Source: Bryum argenteum
Taxonomy: Eukaryota; Streptophyta; Bryopsida; Bryales; Bryaceae
Assembly: GCA_037043015.1 (NCBI GenBank)
Contig: CM073329.1
Span: 10,680,648-10,744,647 of the forward strand
Length of the DNA: 64,000 bases
Direction: 5' to 3'
Below, piece after piece: positions 1 to 12,879 of this stretch. The notes below the pieces were generated by a model. The model did not search any database. It was not told where the DNA came from and was given only the letters and a program-made list of their open reading frames with translations. The position numbers and the translations under genes were made by a program. The first letter of the stretch is position 1. Every line of letters begins with the position of its first letter.

Positions 1-3000
1 TCATGAATGTGCCCACATCATACTCCCCAGGTCCAGCTCCTGGCACCAACTTCTTTTCGGCTGTGAATCAATCACCACGATACGAGATCAGTCTTCAAGA
101 ATCAGTACTCGGAAAGTAAATCGCTGAAGAAAATTAGGTCAAATCTCAAAGATATAGTCCTCCTCGCACTACGACAAACAAACGCGATCCTACAATGTGT
201 ATAGATGACTACATGCTTTATAACGCAAAGTAATTGAGTAATTAAGCGGGCCAATCACGGAAGTAAAAACGTACTGGTTCCAACTGCAAGGATGGCCGCT
301 TGCGGAGGATTGACGATGGCACAGAACTGCTTGATTCCAAAAGGTCCTCCCAGGTTGGAAATTGTGAACGTTCCATTCTGCGTAGTTGATACATTCAGAA
401 GTACCCCCATATTATTAGGACAGTAAACATGACGACAAAATCTCGTAAACGATTCTCTAATATATGAACTATAAGAACATGCATGCTTCTTCCTCGATGT
501 ACGAAGTGTTACTCTTTACGTACCTCGTAGTCGCTGGGTTTCAAAGTGTTGGACCTGGCCTTGCCAGCTAATGACTTCACATCATCTGTAATTGTGGACA
601 AACCCTTCTTGTCCGCATCCTGGAGCAGACAAAGAAGAGCATAGTCAATGTCATATCTGAACGAGCTCCCAAATCATTACACCTAAAAACAAGTCGATAG
701 CTATAAACCTGAAAGTGCCAAGATGTTGTTGTATCAAACAATTTACCTTCACAACAGGAACCATCAGACCATGATCAGTCTGCACGGCAACGCTGACGTT
801 CACATTGTTGTACCTGCGAACCAATTTCAGCAAATGAGAGGAAACTCATTAGGACGCACTTTGCAGTGCAGAAAACTCGCACATCTTGATGTATCTTTAG
901 ACCTACCGCTCGTTTTGAGATGAGCAATTCTAATCATCTGTTATGACTCTTCTACTTGGTACACCATACTTCGAAGCTGACTACGAAACATAATACACCC
1001 AAAAGTACTTGAAAAGGATACTAAAATATTCATTCATTCCCCCGCACATAGTTTTGAGGAAAGGGTATACTACCATAAGATCGAGATTTTCTTATCAGAG
1101 GAATCTGGCAAACGAAGATGTGGCTACAAGCACTTACTGTCTGATGTATTCGTCGGTCCAGGAACTGTTAACCTCTGGAACCTTCTTCAAAGCCAAGGCT
1201 GCAGCCTGCAAATCCACGAGTTCAGTCAGTGACAAGGAAACAGGATATCTAGAGCATACACAGTCAACCACACTAAGCTGGAAACAGACAGGGTAGAACC
1301 TTGATGATGAAGTCGTTCAATGATAGTTTCTTGGGTGGAGCATCCTTCTTCTTTGTTGCCTCCAATGTTGCATTCAGTTCCGCACGCATCCTGTAAGCCA
1401 ACACAGGAAACACTCACTTATGAGCCCTCCAAAGGACACAAATTTCATCAACGCACCAGAAATGTGGGATGTGGACACGTCGTACACATCGGCTCTCAAC
1501 AACCTGAAAGGCTAAGAAGCATGAAAAAGAATAATACGTACTCAAGAAGCTTGTCAACACGTAGCTCAAGGCTCAGATAGTAGTGAGGTATTGTTTGCTT
1601 TGACTGGAGTAGACGTTTAGCTGTGACCTGTACCACAGGAATAGATAGTTCAAAGTGCACGTAAGTCACTCAACCATAGCTTCACAGAAAGATGCTAAAA
1701 CTTCTATCAGATTTTCTATTCCATCACTTTTACTATACGGCAAAAAAAAGCAGATGACACCTAAACTTTCGGATGAGAACCATACTCTACTTGAAGCCAT
1801 GTATACTTGTATACTTGATGGATATATTTACTACGGTGTACACAAGAACAAGAACATGTGTTACATAGCTATTTGCACAGTAGAGCACTAACTTCATCGT
1901 GAAAAGACAGATCTGGAATATGCAAGGAGGGTCAACATGTAATCCGCCTTACCCTCCTGATTTGACTGTTGGGAATGTCAGTGTAATCCAAATCACCCAT
2001 CGGTTGAACTCCGCCTGGTACGGCTCCACCTGCGACCTTCTGGTCGGTCCTCTTCGATGGTGAAGGTCCTGATGCTGCACAAAACAGATGAATAGACGCC
2101 TCACCACAAATTAGCACCTCAGCTTACACCTATCTAGCAGCAAGGACAACCCCCAACACCATCATAACATAACCCTGAACTCATAGCTCACTTGTGCAGT
2201 CCCAACCACAGGTAACCTATCCAGTCAACTACTGAACATAAATGCAGGATGAAAGCTTCATTCAGAGACATCACCGGGAGGTACCGCCATGTACTGATAA
2301 TTACCTAGATACTCTTCAACATCAGCCTTCACGATCCCTCCATCTGGACCTGTCCCCTTAATGCCGGACAAGGAAACCTGAAGAATGGAGCAATGCCACC
2401 ATTAAGCAAAGCAAAAAATTACAGCGCTAACGTGTGACACTGAACAGTGTTGATCTAGTAAATAGGGTCTGCACAATGGAAGCTATCCGAGGCTGCAATG
2501 ATAAACGTATATCACCCACTCTATCAATGTTGACATATGCGAAGTAGTGGCTTTAGATGAAGCTTTCTTCGTGCAATTATGAAGATGCTAAACTCGAGCT
2601 CAGCCTTGAATAACACTCACATTAGAGATCCACTCAAAACCCAAACCAGGGTGTAGCTATACACAGATACCACTCATTCAGCCAGAATAACAAGAAAAGG
2701 GCGTTACTGATGGAATAGGATTCATGTGATTACATTCTTCTCCTCTGCAAACTTCCTGGCTGCTGGTGTCGCGAAAACACGGTCTCCACTCGTTTGAGGT
2801 TGAGACGCCTGAGCGGGTTTGGAAGGTGCAGATTTCGGTGCCTCTTGCTTCGGAGCCTCTTGCTTTGGAGGGGGAGGGGGAGCCGACTCCTCTTTCTTCG
2901 GTGAAGCAGGAGCCTCGCCGCCTGCTGAAACCTTGTAGTCACCAATTGAGGCTAACTCCTCCTTTGAATCCACCATCAAACAAATAGCCTGTCCATTGAA

Positions 3001-4907
3001 ACAGTCGAAAGCAAGTGAGAAAAGAGCCCACGAGGCGAAACCCTAGTCAACGACGGCAAGTGGAAGAATTACAAATTAGAGAACTTGATGCTTCAGACAT
3101 TGTTTTCTGCACTCGAACCAGCTAATACAAAGCAATGCATTGCATGTCTGCATCTTCTAAGATCTATATGATAAGATACATGTTCAGTGACCTCTATCCT
3201 TCAATAATTCAGATCATCGAAACGACCATTTTTCTGAAGATTTGTGATATACCTGACCAACTGGGATGTCCTTAGCACCGTCACCAACCAAGATCTTCCC
3301 CAAGAAACCATCTTCCATCGATTCCATCTCCAAAGTGGCCTTGTCCTGTTGACAGATGTTTTCAAGTCGATGACAACCGAAACCATGCGAACGTAAAGAC
3401 ATGAAAAGGAGGAAAGTGATAGCTTATTGGAACAGCCTGAGTAACTGAAAGGAACCCTACACTAAGCGCAAGCTTACTTCACTTAGAAACTAGTGACCAC
3501 TGAACCTACCGTCTCGATTTCACACAAAACGTCCCCAGCAGCAACTTGCTCTCCCTCTTTCTTCCGCCATTTAGCGATGTTACCCTGGGAAAACAGACGT
3601 CATGTTAGACCAATTGCAATCACAAAGTAAACTATCAGCTACTAATAACCATCGGTATGCATCTTTCAAAACGAAGCAATAAAGAGTAACTCCAGTTCCA
3701 TTCACAAAAGATTCATAAAGAGCAAAGGATGAACAAACCTGAGTCATGGTGGGTGAAAGTGAAGGCATGCCAATTTCCAGAACTTCACGAGCTGCACGCA
3801 AGTAAGCAATTACTTCATATCAGACTCCCAATGCTGAAAATCCAAGAGCTCCAATAACATCAACTAAATATGTTTATCTGCTTACTAAAGAACAAAGTCC
3901 AATCAGAAAATGAACTCGAGCCAGTATTCTCTCGCGGCTGTACATACCACTGGAAGCATGGATTGCTGCTCTTTGTTCTCTGGCCAAGTTGTTGGGAATC
4001 GTTACAGACCGCTGGAAATAGGACCTGATCAACCACAACAGAAAAATGCAGAGCGTGTTCAGCATGAATCAAAAAAATTCATAGGAACTTGTGGATTTCA
4101 GTCGAAACCTCAGATAAACCACAGCACAACGGGACATTCTTCCAGAATCCTTCCCAACTACGATCACAATTGCCGCCGAACACACTATAACTTAGCTGTA
4201 AGCATACGTACAAAGACTAAAAAATAGAAGAGCGAGATGTCATTACGATTCCGCAACCAAGCAGCGTGAGTCCCGTGAAGAGGTCCCCTAATCAAGTTTA
4301 AAACATCACCCGCAATCATCTACAGACGCGAATGACATGATCCAACCAGCGTAATAAATGGAAGTAATGGAAGTGAATCTACTGGCGCGAACGCGATGCG
4401 CTCCTAAGTGCACATTGCATTAAGGAGGTTAGGTTTAGAAGGAATATTAACTAGTTCAGTGGACAATTCCGTCAATGAACATGTTCCGATGCTCTTCTCA
4501 ACTACAGAACCTGTTGCAATGCTCTGTTTAACTACAAAGCCTGTTGCGATGCTCTTCTCAACTACAAAAACAATCCCTGCAACAAACATAACCTCCAGAT
4601 GCTGTTCTCAACTAGATGACCTATTCCTGTAACCAAAACCTAAACCTCCGAATTCTCGCGACCTGAGCACTAGCAGGAAATTCTCTCCAGCGTGGATCCA
4701 AGGAAGGGGAGAATACCTGGATGGAAGGTCCGCACGGGCAAGCGACACCGAGGAAAACGCGCGTTCGGCGGGCAATTCGCCATTTCGGGGAGCAGAGTCG
4801 AGGAGATCGGCTTGGCACAGTGGCCGGGCCCTGGCTCCTCGACGCGAAGAGCCAGCAATGCATGTGGCGCCTCTGCGGGCCAGAATCGCAGCCCGACGGG
4901 AGGCCAT
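1..4907 (-). CDS. Dihydrolipoamide acetyltransferase (E2) of mitochondrial pyruvate dehydrogenase, 3' end off window
   Basis: E2 core of the pyruvate dehydrogenase complex: it takes the acetyl group onto a lipoyl arm and passes it to CoA in the mitochondrial matrix. By eye I place 15 exons, all frame-consistent: 4907-4663, 4024-3948, 3791-3739, 3584-3510, 3345-3253, 2988-2734, 2377-2305, 2074-1953, 1627-1542, 1390-1300, 1205-1138, 813-747, 619-524, 377-275 and 60-<1. Residues 1-about 90 are Arg/Ala/Ser-rich, like a transit peptide. The lipoyl domain follows ([13 protein letters not shown], then [10 protein letters not shown] with the lipoyl lysine), then a Pro/Lys/Glu-rich hinge, the E3-binding domain ([32 protein letters not shown]), and the catalytic domain ([48 protein letters not shown]). 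About 521 codons are visible. The final stretch with the HxxxDG catalytic motif lies beyond base 1, so activity cannot be judged. Family assignment is firm; the start at 4907 fits the transit peptide. Confidence 0.95.
4480..4620. repeat. Short tandem repeat, about 36 bp, in intron 1 of the E2 gene
   Basis: Three to four degenerate copies built around GATGCTCTTCTCAACTACA and CCTGTTGCAATGCTC follow one another. They lie between E2 exon 1 (ending 4663) and exon 2 (starting 4024), so inside the first intron on the minus strand. They create open frames on both strands that I regard as repeat artefacts. Confidence 0.7.
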
Positions 4908-6128
4908 AGCTACACTTCCGGACGGACAGATCCCTGCACCAAATGGAATGGAATAAGTCGGGCGATCGTGAGCTGTGGTTGATCAGGGTTGCTAGAGGAG
5001 CAACAAATGAGCCTCCCTGCCCGTCACGCTGGTCGCCCTTCGCAACAACGATGCGCAAAGGAATGCCAAAAAGCAGAGCAGAGCCGCGGCATCGGGCCAC
5101 GAGGCGGCCAACGGGGTCGCCCAGGCGACGCCCAACGGCCAAGCTCGAGCTCCGACGAACGAACCAGGCATATACGTCCCACGATCATATTCTTCGTCCA
5201 CCTCCGGCCTTATTCTTGCCATGAGTACCATTGAATGCTTAGGGCCGCTTTACACGAGGGGCCAAGCCATTGATAGGGCCAATTTATGACCAAATTCTTC
5301 CTTTTGATTGGTCCAGTTCTTGAAATTGGCCCGAGGGGCTTTCCATGTGGGAGTCAAGGCCAATTTTGTGAAATTATACTATAATGGGTGTAGGACAAGT
5401 TATGACACGGCCTGCGCTTCAAAAATTTGAGAGATACAAGAATGGAAGGCCAATTCATGGCTTAGAGGCAGTTTCTTGATTTCAATACAAAATCATTATT
5501 TCACTAAAATATTTTAATGTGAACAGAGTAAAAGCATGGAATGTAGCTAATAATGGGAATAGGCCCCCATGGCCTTGTTTTTCCTTCTACAAATCGGCCC
5601 CAAGGGCTTTACACATGAGGAATTGGCCCATAATTTATTAATTGTTTATTGTGTTCTCCAAGTGGCCCCATGGGTGGTTAAGAGGGACAAGGATGGTTAA
5701 GAGTTAACTAAGATCATAAACTCTAATTTTATGGTTTTTATTTCACACAAGTATGACCTTAAGGTAAATTCCAACAGCTGCTTAGTTAGAAGTTTTTTCA
5801 TTCAATTAATTTTAATGATGGATCTTCAATAATGTTACCATTCGAAAAAAATTGAAATTATTTGTGGTCCTTGAGGTTCCCTTCATCCACCATGCATTTT
5901 CAACATTATTTGCAAGGTTGTATACCAATTTGAGTCTAGTTTTTGTCACAAGGAACCCGCTCAATCCAACATGTAAAATTCTATGACTTCAATTTTTAAT
6001 TTTGTATCCTTTGTAAAGTTTGTAGTTTTTTTTACCATTCCAAGGCTATTATTTGAGCCAAGAAAGTTTTTTTTGGTGATTTTTTTGTGGCTACAAGGGT
6101 GTGTTTGAGATGGAGAGGAACAACTTTA
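4908..6128. other. E2 upstream region, then a degenerate interspersed repeat
   Basis: 4908-5230 is GC-rich and is probably the E2 promoter and leader; its overlapping open frames resemble nothing I know. From 5230 the sequence becomes AT-rich. 5230-5700 holds loosely repeated phrases of the type GGCCCxAGGGGCTTTxCAxxTG. 5860-6128 is clearly related to 58850-59150 on the same strand, so it is a dispersed repeat. No gene seen. Confidence 0.6.
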
Positions 6129-6152
6129 ACGCGCAATTAAGCAATTATGCAC
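6129..6152 (+). repeat. Left terminal inverted repeat of the 11.3 kb element
   Basis: 24 bp matching the reverse complement of 17390-17413 except at the third base. The inner continuation includes AAGTGCACTT and ATGGCCAT, echoed at the right end. Confidence 0.75.
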
Positions 6153-6999
6153 CCGGCTATTTAAAAGTGCACTTGGGTACTACGATGGCCATTTCTTGCA
6201 AAAATGGAATTTTTTATTTTTAAACTTGATTTTTTCTGGAAAAAAAGGTGTTTTGCAAAGAATGTTGCGTATTGTCAGAAGTGGTAATATAAAAAGACTT
6301 CTAATGGCATTGTGAACATATTTTTGGTATAAATCCATGTGAATAATACAAATATTTTTGTCCAGGGATATTTGAAATGCTTAGTATATGCTACAAATTG
6401 TGTAGATTATAGTTAATATATTTTTGGTGAGAAAAAAATGACGCGAGCACCAAAACTGTTAATAAAAGTAGGCACCAAATTGTTCCAATGGACATTTAAT
6501 AAAAATATACTTCATATTGTACTTTGTATATATGTGGTAGAAAAGTATCTAAATACATGATTCTAAATGTATACCAAGTTATGTATATAATCGATAATAC
6601 AACTAAATTCAACCCATATGTTCATCGCAACAACACGTCCCGAAAATAATCCTTGCGCGATCTTGTACTATCTAGTACGTATATACACTTAGAAACACCA
6701 TGTGTACACAAAACACATGGACTACATACTAATATCTAATGCGGCTTGCAAGCGGTCATTGTCGATAGCTTGGGTTTGCATTGCGATATATTCTAATATG
6801 TGGGCCTTCGCAGATTGGATAATGCAAATGTTGCTTGGAACCCGTGACTCCAAAGACATTGCGGTTTCTCCCCGACTATGACTGCACATGATTCTTTTTC
6901 GGTTCGTCCGCCCGTGAAAAAAATACATGCCTCTTTCTCTATCCAATCGTGATTCTCCCCGGATGGCTCCCACAATGAATCCAAACAACAGATACCGTT

Positions 7000-9290
7000 G
7001 TAAAGAGGAACTCGGTCCGTCACCAACTCCCCTCGTATGATTGGCCAATACCAACAAACTTTCATCTTGATTTTATTCCGGCCTTTTCCGTCTTCAATCA
7101 CCTTCCCTAAATAAAATGGAACACCCCGTACTTCTCGCACGATCAACACCGAGGGCTACAAATTGTCCGAACGGATATCGGATTGAGGATCGATTGGGGA
7201 AAAGGATCGTCAAGACCTTCCGATACCGCTCTTTCTTGGTTCCATCAAAGATGTGATGCGAGCCGTTTTTTTGTGCCCTACGACCGCTTGGTTAGGTGGC
7301 CTCTCTCTTCGATGACCAAAGTATCCTCTAGCCTCGAATTTGGAAGCATCGCCACTATTTGGTCCACAATAGTAATCTCGTGGTTTGATTCATTTCGATC
7401 GTCAATAACATCTATTGATGCATCTACAATAGGTGATGTCTCTAATACCTCGAAGGCCAAAGTCAGAAAGAACTATGCTCGTTGCTACGATCTTTGCTTG
7501 GGAATTCGGCTAGGTATAGTTTCAAATGTTCTCGCCTCTCTTTTAGCTTCACCATTTTTCGGATGTTGGAATCTTTGAATGCACCTTTCTTTGTATGCAA
7601 TAAAGTCATCCAATGCCTTCAACTCCCTTTCATCACCGCAAACACCTTTTGCAAACGATGGTCGTTCTTCTTTATTTGGTAGCGATTGCAACGTCTTTGT
7701 CCCCGACTCAGTCCCCATTTATCCTTGCTATAATGTTTGTGTTGTCTTTCGAACCTTACCGACCCCCTCTCGATTGTCCATATAGAATCGCATGTGGTGC
7801 GGAAAGGTTATGCCAACCAAAGAGTCCCCCGTCGACAAGTGAGGGGTTATGAAGGACTTCCAATCCCACACATTTTCTAAGAGTCGGCGCTAACAAACGC
7901 CTCTGTTATGGATGTACCTTGTTCTATTAGACTAAGCATTTCCTTCAATGAGTCGATGTCCGACCTCTTCAACACATTAGATATACAACTAAAGCGTTGG
8001 TCGATATCTTCGTGTGTATGGCCCACTATAAGGAAAAAGAGAGCTCCACCTCTTGAAAAAACCCAATCCCACCAATGAAACACATAGAGCAAACATGTAA
8101 ATGTTTTTATTCTCTCTGTGCAGATTATCCGCTTGGATACGTAATGTTGGAGGCAAAAAAAGCGTTTTCTCCTCTTCACATCTCCTATCACGCGCAACAA
8201 TGCGCTCACCACCTGGTTGCTATCATGTTTTGTGGTGCGCGCCGAACTAACCACACATCGCAAAGATAAACCAATCCCATATACGAGGCTCCACACAAAT
8301 GGGTCTTCACAAACCGATACTCGATGTTCTTCACGGTTTGACGATTTCGGTACCATGGTAGTGTTTTGATCCACGCCATCAACAATGATGCACATGTACA
8401 ACTCCGGCCGATATAAGACGACCTCTTAAATATCCAATAATCTCTCCGTTCCTCCATCCGAATACGAAGATGCATCATAAACAACTCTTTTATTTTGATC
8501 CGAAGATCCGCATTCGTGGTTCCTCCATGGCACATTTATATTCCCAAAGCAGGTGATAACACTTTGAAAACCTTGAGAATTGAGGTCGCGGACATGAGGA
8601 TACCGATGCGCCACATCCTCCGGAACGAGCTAATGAAATGGTTTCTCCGTTACAAACTCTCTTCACCTCCTCGTTCACGTAATTGAATATATCGACTTCC
8701 GAGTATTCGTGGGCGAGGAGAATAAGAGGCACCACCGTTGTCATCCTTACGAAGAATTGAACGATGAGGTTGAGGGACAACCAGCCTTCGTCCACAAATG
8801 ATTTAAATGAGGCCTCCGCCACGACATTCTAGTCTCTCCCAAAGCGGGTTTGAAAAGGTCATTCTAGTGAATCGCCGCCACTCTTCCATATATTAAACAC
8901 TCCTTCTTGATTGTTTAAACCGTCTTTGTGAATATCCAATGCCAGAAAGATAACAAGCATTACAAACTTGTTTGCCATCTAACTTTTGCGACAAATTTAT
9001 CTCGTTGGAAACGTTTCGTCCGTGTATAAAAAAAAAGAAGATTTGTCTCATCCAAGATTTGAATTGCATAAGTAGAAGCCCACGCATTATAACGCATGTC
9101 CAATAGATACCGTTCTTGAATGTCTCTCAAACAATTTTGTTTGCATCCTCCTCCTCGCCCTATTGCCCAGACGCTTAGAAGAGATACCTTCGTAGATATA
9201 CCTTCTCTAGAAGATGTCTCCTGGAATCTCTCTTCTTCTATTTTGCATAGAATATGGACGTCGGGCCGCTCGACATTTAATAAGCCCATC
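7000..9290 (-). pseudogene. DUF7869-type transposase-like gene, frameshifted
   Basis: Read on the minus strand, the fragments fall in the order known for DUF7869-family proteins. A Cys-rich start comes first (CKQNCLRDIQERYLLDMRYN, about 9130), then KQVCNACYLSGIGYSQRRFK (about 8960-8900), then ELFMMHLRIRMEERRDYW (about 8490-8430). Next is VDGVDQNTT (about 8380), and finally VGHTHEDIDQRFS (about 8025-7990). The two acidic motifs DGxDQ and GHTHEDID are the family's hallmark and look like part of a DDE-style active site, though that role is inference. The pieces lie in different frames with stops between them, so it is a pseudogene here. Downstream sequence to about 7000 may be the C-terminal part but I cannot align it. 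It is the best candidate for the enzyme that moved the 11.3 kb element. Confidence 0.7.
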
Positions 9291-10879
9291 TACATGGGGC
9301 AAATCTCGGATGTTGGAAAAAGACTTTGAGAAAATGGAGAGTTCTCATCTACGGGGTTTGAAGCTTTATACTACTACGCCGAGACCTATCGGTGGATCCG
9401 GTGTGTTGAAGTTGTCATGGAAATCAAATTCTTGTGTCAACCTAAAATATTGGTGGCGTTTGAAACCCATTCAATACGCCCTCGCCATTTTGAATGGTGG
9501 GTTCCGTGGCTATCGCGACGTAGATAAGATTTGTGCCAACGGATGATCAATCCAACACACATTCAAGACGTTCTCCCACAATCTAGGTCCGTCAATGCAA
9601 TGCATCGTCTACCCTAGTGATGCGATCGCCACCCGGACGGGAATAACTTCGATCCATGCGATTGCGCGCCGATTTCAAATGTATACTCCCAGTTCTTGCG
9701 TTCGACAACTTCTCTTCTTTTTCGATAACAATTCAAATGTCCTTTCCAATTGAGATGAAAATGACGAGTAATACCATCTCCAGTCCCCGCCTCGCACGAG
9801 CCGTCAGATTAATCGCGCTCCCACCGAACCGTTCGGATTAATGACATCGCTTCGTATTGGGTGTTTTGATGTACTAAAGGGATTTGGAAATTGGAGTGTC
9901 CATTGTCGTTGTTGAACTAATAGGAACCTATACATTGCAAACATGTGAAAATATGTGTGTAAGAATAGAAAATATCATTCATTCAAACGAACATATGTTC
10001 AAGGACATAAAATTTTGCTTCTAAACATGATTGTTAATGTTGGTTACTAAGTTCAAAAAGATATTATATATAATTGTTAAGATTGTTTAAAGTTGTTAAA
10101 TTACTTAGGATTATCTTGGGTACTTTATTTATATATAAATTAACGGTTTATCTACCTCTCTGGACATGTGTTGGATAAAATAATACAATGCTAAGTTTTG
10201 ATTACATGGAAATAACAATAATCATGTTTGATACCTTGTCCAAGACTATGTTACACCTTAGGAATTGGATTGTTTGCGTTTCATAATACATTGCTAAAAA
10301 TCGTTGATTGAAATAAAAAAAGACAATGACAACATGAAATGGCGTCAAATTACTTTTTGTACCTATGGCAATTTCCATTATAAATCCTACATCATGCTTT
10401 GAGCGTGCATAAAATCACAAAGATGGTGGTATTGTTTAGGATAAAGGAATAATTATTGCAATGACAATGATTATAGAAAGTTACAACTTACTTATAGGTT
10501 CAATTAAATTTGCAAGAAAAAATAATATTTGCAATATTCATTGTATGATCTATTATCATAGCGATGGATAGAATTATCATGTGTTCTTGTATGTATGCAA
10601 TATATTATTGTTTGGAAAATATGGTAATTTTAAACTTTACCTTTAACTTCTACTACATTATAAAAATGAAAGTTGAATAAAACTTGCAACCAATGATTCA
10701 ATTGCACTCAAGTAGGAACAAAGTTTTATAAAGCAATACAAAGCAGCGCCTGCACCTCGGCCGCAGGTCAGCCCGCCAGCAAGGCAGGGGTCAGGGGGTG
10801 TCCGGGCGAACACCTCTACCACCTCCTTTTTTTTTTTTCATCTGACCTGTCCGCTTCTGATCTTCTGGCACACTTGCCG

Positions 10880-11255
10880 TTTCTTCCTCCGCTCTTGCTC
10901 GTGTTTTTGAAGGTCGTTGTTGCCGTTACTTCCTCCTCCGCTCTTGCTCGTGTTTCTGCAGGTTGCTATTGCCGTTTCTTCCTCCTCCGCTCTTGCTCCT
11001 GTTTTTGAAGGTCTTTGTTGCTGTTTCTTCCTCCTCCGCTCTTGCTCGTGTTTCTGCAGGTTGCTATTGCCGTTTCTTCCTCCTCCGCTCTTGCTCCTGT
11101 TTTTGAAGGTCTTTGTTGCTGTTTCTTCCTCCTCCGCTCTTGCTCGTGTTTCTGCAGGTTGCTATTGCCTTTTCTTCCTCCTCCGCTCTTGCTCGTGTTT
11201 CTGCAGGTTGCTATTGCCTTTTCTTCCTCCTCCGCTCTTGCTCGTGTTTCTCAAG
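10880..11255 (+). repeat. 49-bp minisatellite with alternating A/B units (98-bp higher-order period)
   Basis: About seven and a half units of 49 bp begin with TTCTTCCTCCTCCGCTCTTG. Two variants alternate. One has GCTCGTGTTTCTGCAGGTTG; the other has GCTCCTGTTTTTGAAGGTC. The order is roughly B', A, B, A, B, A, A, A-partial, so the true period is partly 98 bp. Because 49 is not a multiple of 3, each unit shifts frame, and the plus strand is open through the repeat in more than one frame. Those open frames are not evidence of a gene. Confidence 0.9.
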
Positions 11256-11741
11256 AACGCTGCTAGAACGATCAGAGAGCACTAGGAGAGTTTCGTGACT
11301 TGTTGCAAACAAAAATATTTTTGCCGATTCTCCTTATCGCTGCTTTCTTGCATCAATCGAATCATTGCTTAGTACCGAATCATTCGCCGCTATTTGTACC
11401 AGGATCGCCTTTGTTGTTGCTATCGAATCGATGCTTGCTACTTATCGATCTTGTTGCTATTCCTCATTGCTATCACCTGGTATTGTTGCTCATTGTTGCG
11501 GCGTGCATTTTGGGTTCTTGTTCGCTCTCTTATGCAGTGACGCTACTATTCAAGTTCGCCCCACTTTGTACTCGATATGTTAAAATCTTCGTCTTCCTCC
11601 CTTCATCCTCTTTGTGGTCTTTGTTGCGGACCACATGCAGCCCGCCACCAAAGCCACCAAAATCCTAATCTTAAATCCTTAAACCTAAAAAAAATTTAAG
11701 AATCTTTAAAAATAGAAATAATAAAAAATTATGAGAGATTG

Positions 11742-11765
11742 CAAGGGGTGTGCGCACACCCCTTG
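11742..11765. repeat. Perfect 24-bp palindrome
   Basis: CAAGGGGTGTGC followed directly by its reverse complement GCACACCCCTTG, with no spacer. It closes the GC-rich block that begins at 10740. Confidence 0.9.
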
Positions 11766-12879
11766 AAACAATCAACCAAGTGAACTCCAATAAACATCCC
11801 ATTTACTATATTAAAGCCATTTCAAACGTCTGATACCCGCCCATGAGGGATACCCGCCCATATTGATACCCGTCATACATTATAATTACTTGCTTAAGAA
11901 CAAGAAAAATGAAAACATTTAGCAACACATGATAGTAAAAATATTAATGTAGATATTGTAGAACTAACATCTTTCACATACAGTCGTTTGAGACTAAAGA
12001 ATATTACCTTCTTTTACGATTCCAAATTTCTAAAATTGTCTTCACTGTAAAAAGAGCATTTAGCCCCAGTCAAACATGTTCGCACATTTTGGTCAAGGGA
12101 GAGAAAAAAAACACTATTTCCTACATAAAACCTATAGATCTTCATTTTTTTAATTTTTTTTTTCTAGCGAAAAATTTATGTGATAAATAAATTCTTATCA
12201 ATCATTTTGGATTTTCATTCTAAAGCATGTTGAGTTCACAAAAGAATAAAATGTGGCATAAAAGTTTGTCAAATAATTTCAATCTCGATCCTTTGCATAT
12301 TTGTTTTGAATATGCTACACACCTTTTCCATGTCTAGAAATTGGTTTTAAGGTAACCAACATGATCATGCCTATCATGATTTTAAAGAAGTTAGACCTTG
12401 TATAGTGAATTTTTTTTAAGCCAAGTGAAATTAAAGTGTGCTAGACCACTCAATACAATTAAACACATGAATTATTCTTATGATTTCAAATGCTATAATA
12501 TTTTAATCCTTCCGATGCATAGTAGCCTAAAAAATTTGGTGGCTTTATATCAATGTTTATTTTAAGATTCTAGGATTAGAAGTCTTAAATTTCACTCTAA
12601 AACTAGATTTTAAAGCCACTTTTCGATAGTGACAAATTTGAAGTGTTTCTTGAAGAATAATGGCCTAGGCTTTTCGGGGCTAAAGAGTCGTCAACCATAA
12701 AACATCTTCCACATGAAGTCATATTAGAATCAAAACAAACAAAATGGCCTATGTTAGTCTATATTCACATGAACCATGTGGTCGGATGGTGAATTTTGGT
12801 ATAAGTTATCAATATTTTATTGAATAGAAATCAAAACAATTGTCAAATAGACTCTAAATTACACCATATTAACCATTAT

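Larger units (their letters stand above)
10740..11765. repeat. GC-rich block inside the element, possibly a separate small insertion
   Basis: This kilobase stands out from its AT-rich surroundings. It opens with a GC-rich stretch including GGTGTCCGGGCGAACACC, continues through the 49-bp minisatellite and a T/C/G-rich part, and closes at a 24-bp palindrome (11742-11765). It may be an independent insertion such as a solo terminal repeat, but I see no target duplication and cannot classify it. Open frames inside it are products of the repeat. Confidence 0.4.

Noticed and set aside
4621-5142. 173-codon minus-strand open frame overlapping the E2 first exon
   Set aside because: Another frame of the E2 first exon and leader; only the 4907 frame splices into the lipoyl domain.
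10917-11285. 122-codon hydrophobic open frame resembling a membrane protein
   Set aside because: It is produced by the 49-bp tandem repeat and is open in several frames.
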